Assembly: GCA_002499545.1 (NCBI GenBank)
Contig: DAME01000035.1
Location: 488-7,669, forward strand
From: Euryarchaeota archaeon UBA88
Lineage (GTDB): Archaea; Thermoplasmatota; Poseidoniia; Poseidoniales; Poseidoniaceae
Direction of reading: 5' to 3'
DNA length: 7,182 nucleotides
Notes under the pieces: generated by a model
Databases searched by the model: none
What the model was told of the DNA's origin: nothing
Seen by the model: only the letters and a program-made list of their open reading frames with translations
Program-made: the position numbers and the translations under genes
Shown here: positions 6,153 through 7,182 of the stretch, piece by piece
Layout of the letters: each line of letters starts with the position of its first letter
Position numbering within the stretch: position 1 is the first letter of the stretch

Positions 6153-6879
6153 CCGCCTTGTACACGTACGAGATTCCACTGAGTACTATGCCGATGAGAA
6201 TACCGATTCGAATACGGTCTGACTTCCATCGCTTGAGCCACCGCTTTCCAAGTTGAACCCCGAGGATCGCCGAAAATACCAGTCCAAGGATGAGCCAACC
6301 TGCCTCGAGAATTTGCCATCCCTCGAGTGCAACATAGACCGGAACTCTGGTCACATCAACCACCAATGCAAGAATCGCAGCAGTCGCAGCGTATTGTGAT
6401 TTATCAGGAAGACGCTTTTGCAAAAACATGGCTCGAAGCGCCCCTTGATGGCCCGTCAAGCCACCAAAGAAGCCTGAACCAAAACCTCCCAAACGGTCTT
6501 CCGCTTCCGGAAGACGAATGTTCGTCCATCGCTGCGTAACTGAAAGAAGTGGCAATACGATGAGTGCAACTCCAACCATTAACAGAAGCGGGTCGGGTTC
6601 AACTGCCGTGTTCAGAAGCGCACCAAGCAGAGCGCCGAGAACCAAAGCCCAACCAAATCGTCGGACTGCTTCGAAATTGACGCTTTCTCGCAGCACCTTC
6701 AGTTTCCAAGCATTGTGCGCACCGTGAACAATCGCTACAACCGCAACGGCTTCGTGTGGTTCAAGCCAGAGAAAGACCACTGGAGTAATCATAGTGGCAA
6801 GACCAAAGCCAGCAGGGACAGTCAAAGCAGCAGCGATGAAGGTCGTTAACAAACTGAATATAATCAGTCCTGCATCCAT
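6130..6879 (-). CDS. TauE/SafE-family membrane permease
   Basis: 249 residues, hydrophobic throughout, with about seven to eight membrane segments (near 4-26, 27-40, 45-58, 76-93, 97-114, 133-155, 163-185, 190-212 and 223-243). The glycine-rich repeats typical of the family are visible: GFGLATMITPVVFL (24-37) in the first half and GGFGSGFFGGLTGHQGALR (131-149) at the start of the second. The basic stretch KRWLKRWKSDRIR precedes the last segment. TauE/SafE proteins export sulfite, sulfoacetate and other organic anions across the cytoplasmic membrane; the substrate here is not determined. I chose the ATG at 6879 because the first membrane helix follows at once and a TATA-like box lies about 25 bp upstream. 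The frame stays open upstream to a TTG at 6993 and tandem ATG codons at 6936 and 6933, but that stretch is poorly hydrophobic and basic. Its last codons overlap the deacetylase gene tail to tail. Confidence 0.9.
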   Translation of the reverse strand: MDAGLIIFSLLTTFIAAALTVPAGFGLATMITPVVFLWLEPHEAVAVVAIVHGAHNAWKLKVLRESVNFEAVRRFGWALVLGALLGALLNTAVEPDPLLLMVGVALIVLPLLSVTQRWTNIRLPEAEDRLGGFGSGFFGGLTGHQGALRAMFLQKRLPDKSQYAATAAILALVVDVTRVPVYVALEGWQILEAGWLILGLVFSAILGVQLGKRWLKRWKSDRIRIGILIGIVLSGISYVYKAVNSLGWV

Positions 6880-6899
6880 ATATTTCCGACGGGGCGTAA

Positions 6900-6907
6900 T
6901 TACATAA
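6900..6907 (-). promoter_or_regulatory. TATA-like box of the TauE/SafE permease gene
   Basis: The minus strand reads TTATGTAA, centred about 24-25 bp upstream of the ATG at 6879. That is the distance expected between an archaeal TATA box and the transcription start, so the transcript would be leaderless or nearly so. No Shine-Dalgarno site precedes the ATG, in keeping with this. Confidence 0.35.
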
Positions 6908-6924
6908 GCATGTAGACTACGATT

Positions 6925-6958
6925 GCTTGACATCATCAAGCGCTTCGACAAGGCTTGA
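6925..6958. repeat. Iterated inverted half-sites GCTTGA / TCAAGC / GCTTGA
   Basis: GCTTGA at 6925-6930 and TCAAGC at 6936-6941 form an inverted repeat with a 5-nt centre. TCAAGC can also pair with a third copy, GCTTGA, at 6953-6958. An exact palindrome AAGCGCTT spans 6938-6945. The group lies just upstream of the permease TATA-like box, where an operator or activator site would be expected. No T-run follows, so a terminator is unlikely. Confidence 0.35.
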
Positions 6959-7022
6959 AGGGAAGCGCAAAGGTTTCGACTTGTAAGTGTCAAAAAAATT
7001 GTTAAACTATAAAATGGTTAGA

Positions 7023-7031
7023 TTTATAAAA
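7023..7031 (+). promoter_or_regulatory. TATA box of the LysE-family exporter gene
   Basis: TTTATAAAA is centred at 7027, 25 bp before the ATG at 7052. Sequence and spacing match an archaeal TATA box with a leaderless transcript that begins at the start codon. There is no Shine-Dalgarno site before this ATG, which agrees with that reading. Confidence 0.6.
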
Positions 7032-7051
7032 ATTATCCCAATCATTATCGC

Positions 7052-7182
7052 ATGGATGCTGCGACGGCAATGCTACAAATGTTAGCGATAATCGGCATCG
7101 CTCTGTTGACGCCCGGACCAAATGCACTGACGTGTTTCGCTCACAGCGGAATGTTTGGAAAAAAAAGTAATCTCAAACTTAT
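7052..7182 (+). CDS. LysE/RhtB-family amino-acid exporter (N-terminal fragment, runs off window)
   Basis: 43 complete codons from the ATG at 7052 to the right edge, with no stop. The first membrane segment (about residues 8-20, MLAIIGIALLTPG) ends in the LTPGPNAL signature (19-26), the hallmark N-terminal motif of LysE/RhtB-family exporters, followed by FAHSGMFGKKSNLKL, matching the polar, basic loop after helix 1. These proteins are six-helix membrane exporters of amino acids or related metabolites. An in-frame TAG at 7019-7021 limits the gene upstream and no other ATG lies between, so the start is well supported. The TATA box 25 bp upstream suggests a leaderless transcript. The substrate cannot be told, and most of the protein is outside the window. 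Confidence 0.82.
   Translation, partial: MDAATAMLQMLAIIGIALLTPGPNALTCFAHSGMFGKKSNLKL

Larger units (their letters stand above)
6880..7051. promoter_or_regulatory. Divergent promoter region between the two transporter genes
   Basis: These 172 bp separate divergent starts. The right part (about 6990-7035) is strongly A/T-rich, with a second TATA-like run CTATAAAAT at 7007-7015. The left part holds a TATA-like box for the permease and a group of GCTTGA/TCAAGC half-sites. I see no RNA gene or small open frame that I can support here. Confidence 0.6.

Noticed and set aside
6925..6941. GCTTGA-N5-TCAAGC hairpin as a terminator
   Set aside because: Both flanking genes are transcribed away from it and no U-run follows, so an operator is the better reading.
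6880..6993. 38-codon upstream extension of the permease to a TTG
   Set aside because: The stretch is basic and polar before the first membrane helix, TTG has no SD, and a TATA-like box lies within it at the right distance from ATG 6879. The ATG codons at 6936 and 6933 remain possible but are less likely.
1..7182. CRISPR array, transposase, integrase, toxin-antitoxin pair, tRNA or rRNA
   Set aside because: No regularly spaced repeats, recombinase motifs, small paired toxin genes or tRNA-like cloverleafs were seen on either strand by reading; a covariance-model scan was not possible.

Overview
The window looks like chromosomal DNA from a planktonic archaeon, most likely a Marine Group II / Poseidoniales-type euryarchaeon. 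The indications are: TATA-like boxes centred about 25 bp upstream of ATG codons in one intergenic region, as expected for leaderless archaeal transcripts; GGTGA-type Shine-Dalgarno sites inside an operon; roughly balanced base composition with acidic proteins; a zinc ribbon joined to a long Pro/Thr/Asp/Glu-rich linker; and a 'GLPAGW.MDQW..YG' segment that I associate from memory with this lineage. The assignment is an inference (about 60% confidence). No rRNA, tRNA, CRISPR array, insertion sequence or phage gene is visible. Coding density is very high.

Layout. (1) A minus-strand unit, read from right to left, holds an SF1B helicase of the IGHMBP2/Upf1-like type (1379-3394), an RDD-family membrane protein starting 3 nt after the helicase stop (767-1375), and an unrecognised soluble protein with a beta-sandwich-like N-terminal half that runs off the left edge (1-703; its C-terminus is missing). 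(2) A 115-bp divergent spacer separates this from a tightly packed plus-strand operon: a zinc-ribbon protein with a disordered linker and a helical C-terminus (3510-4751), a GNAT N-acetyltransferase (4756-5337) and a NodB-type polysaccharide deacetylase-family protein (5334-6152). The last two share the 4-nt overlap GTGA. (3) A TauE/SafE-family permease (6130-6879, minus) converges on the deacetylase gene and overlaps its 3' end by 23 bp. (4) A divergent promoter region of about 170 bp leads to the beginning of a LysE/RhtB-family exporter (7052 onward, plus), cut by the right edge.

How they may work together. The acetyltransferase and the deacetylase-like enzyme are translationally coupled and neither has a signal peptide. 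They could therefore add and remove acetyl groups on the same class of cytosolic metabolite, with the zinc-ribbon/helical protein as an adaptor. This is inference only. The helicase probably serves nucleic-acid metabolism, and its partners (RDD protein and orphan) are not obviously related to it in function. The two transporters at the right look like independent small-molecule export genes sharing a divergent promoter region. I see no convincing defence or mobile system. The most unusual items are the orphan scaffold-like protein at 3510-4751 with its three T-P-[DE]-[LI]-P-D-[LI] motifs, the coupled GNAT/NodB pair, and the orphan at the left edge.
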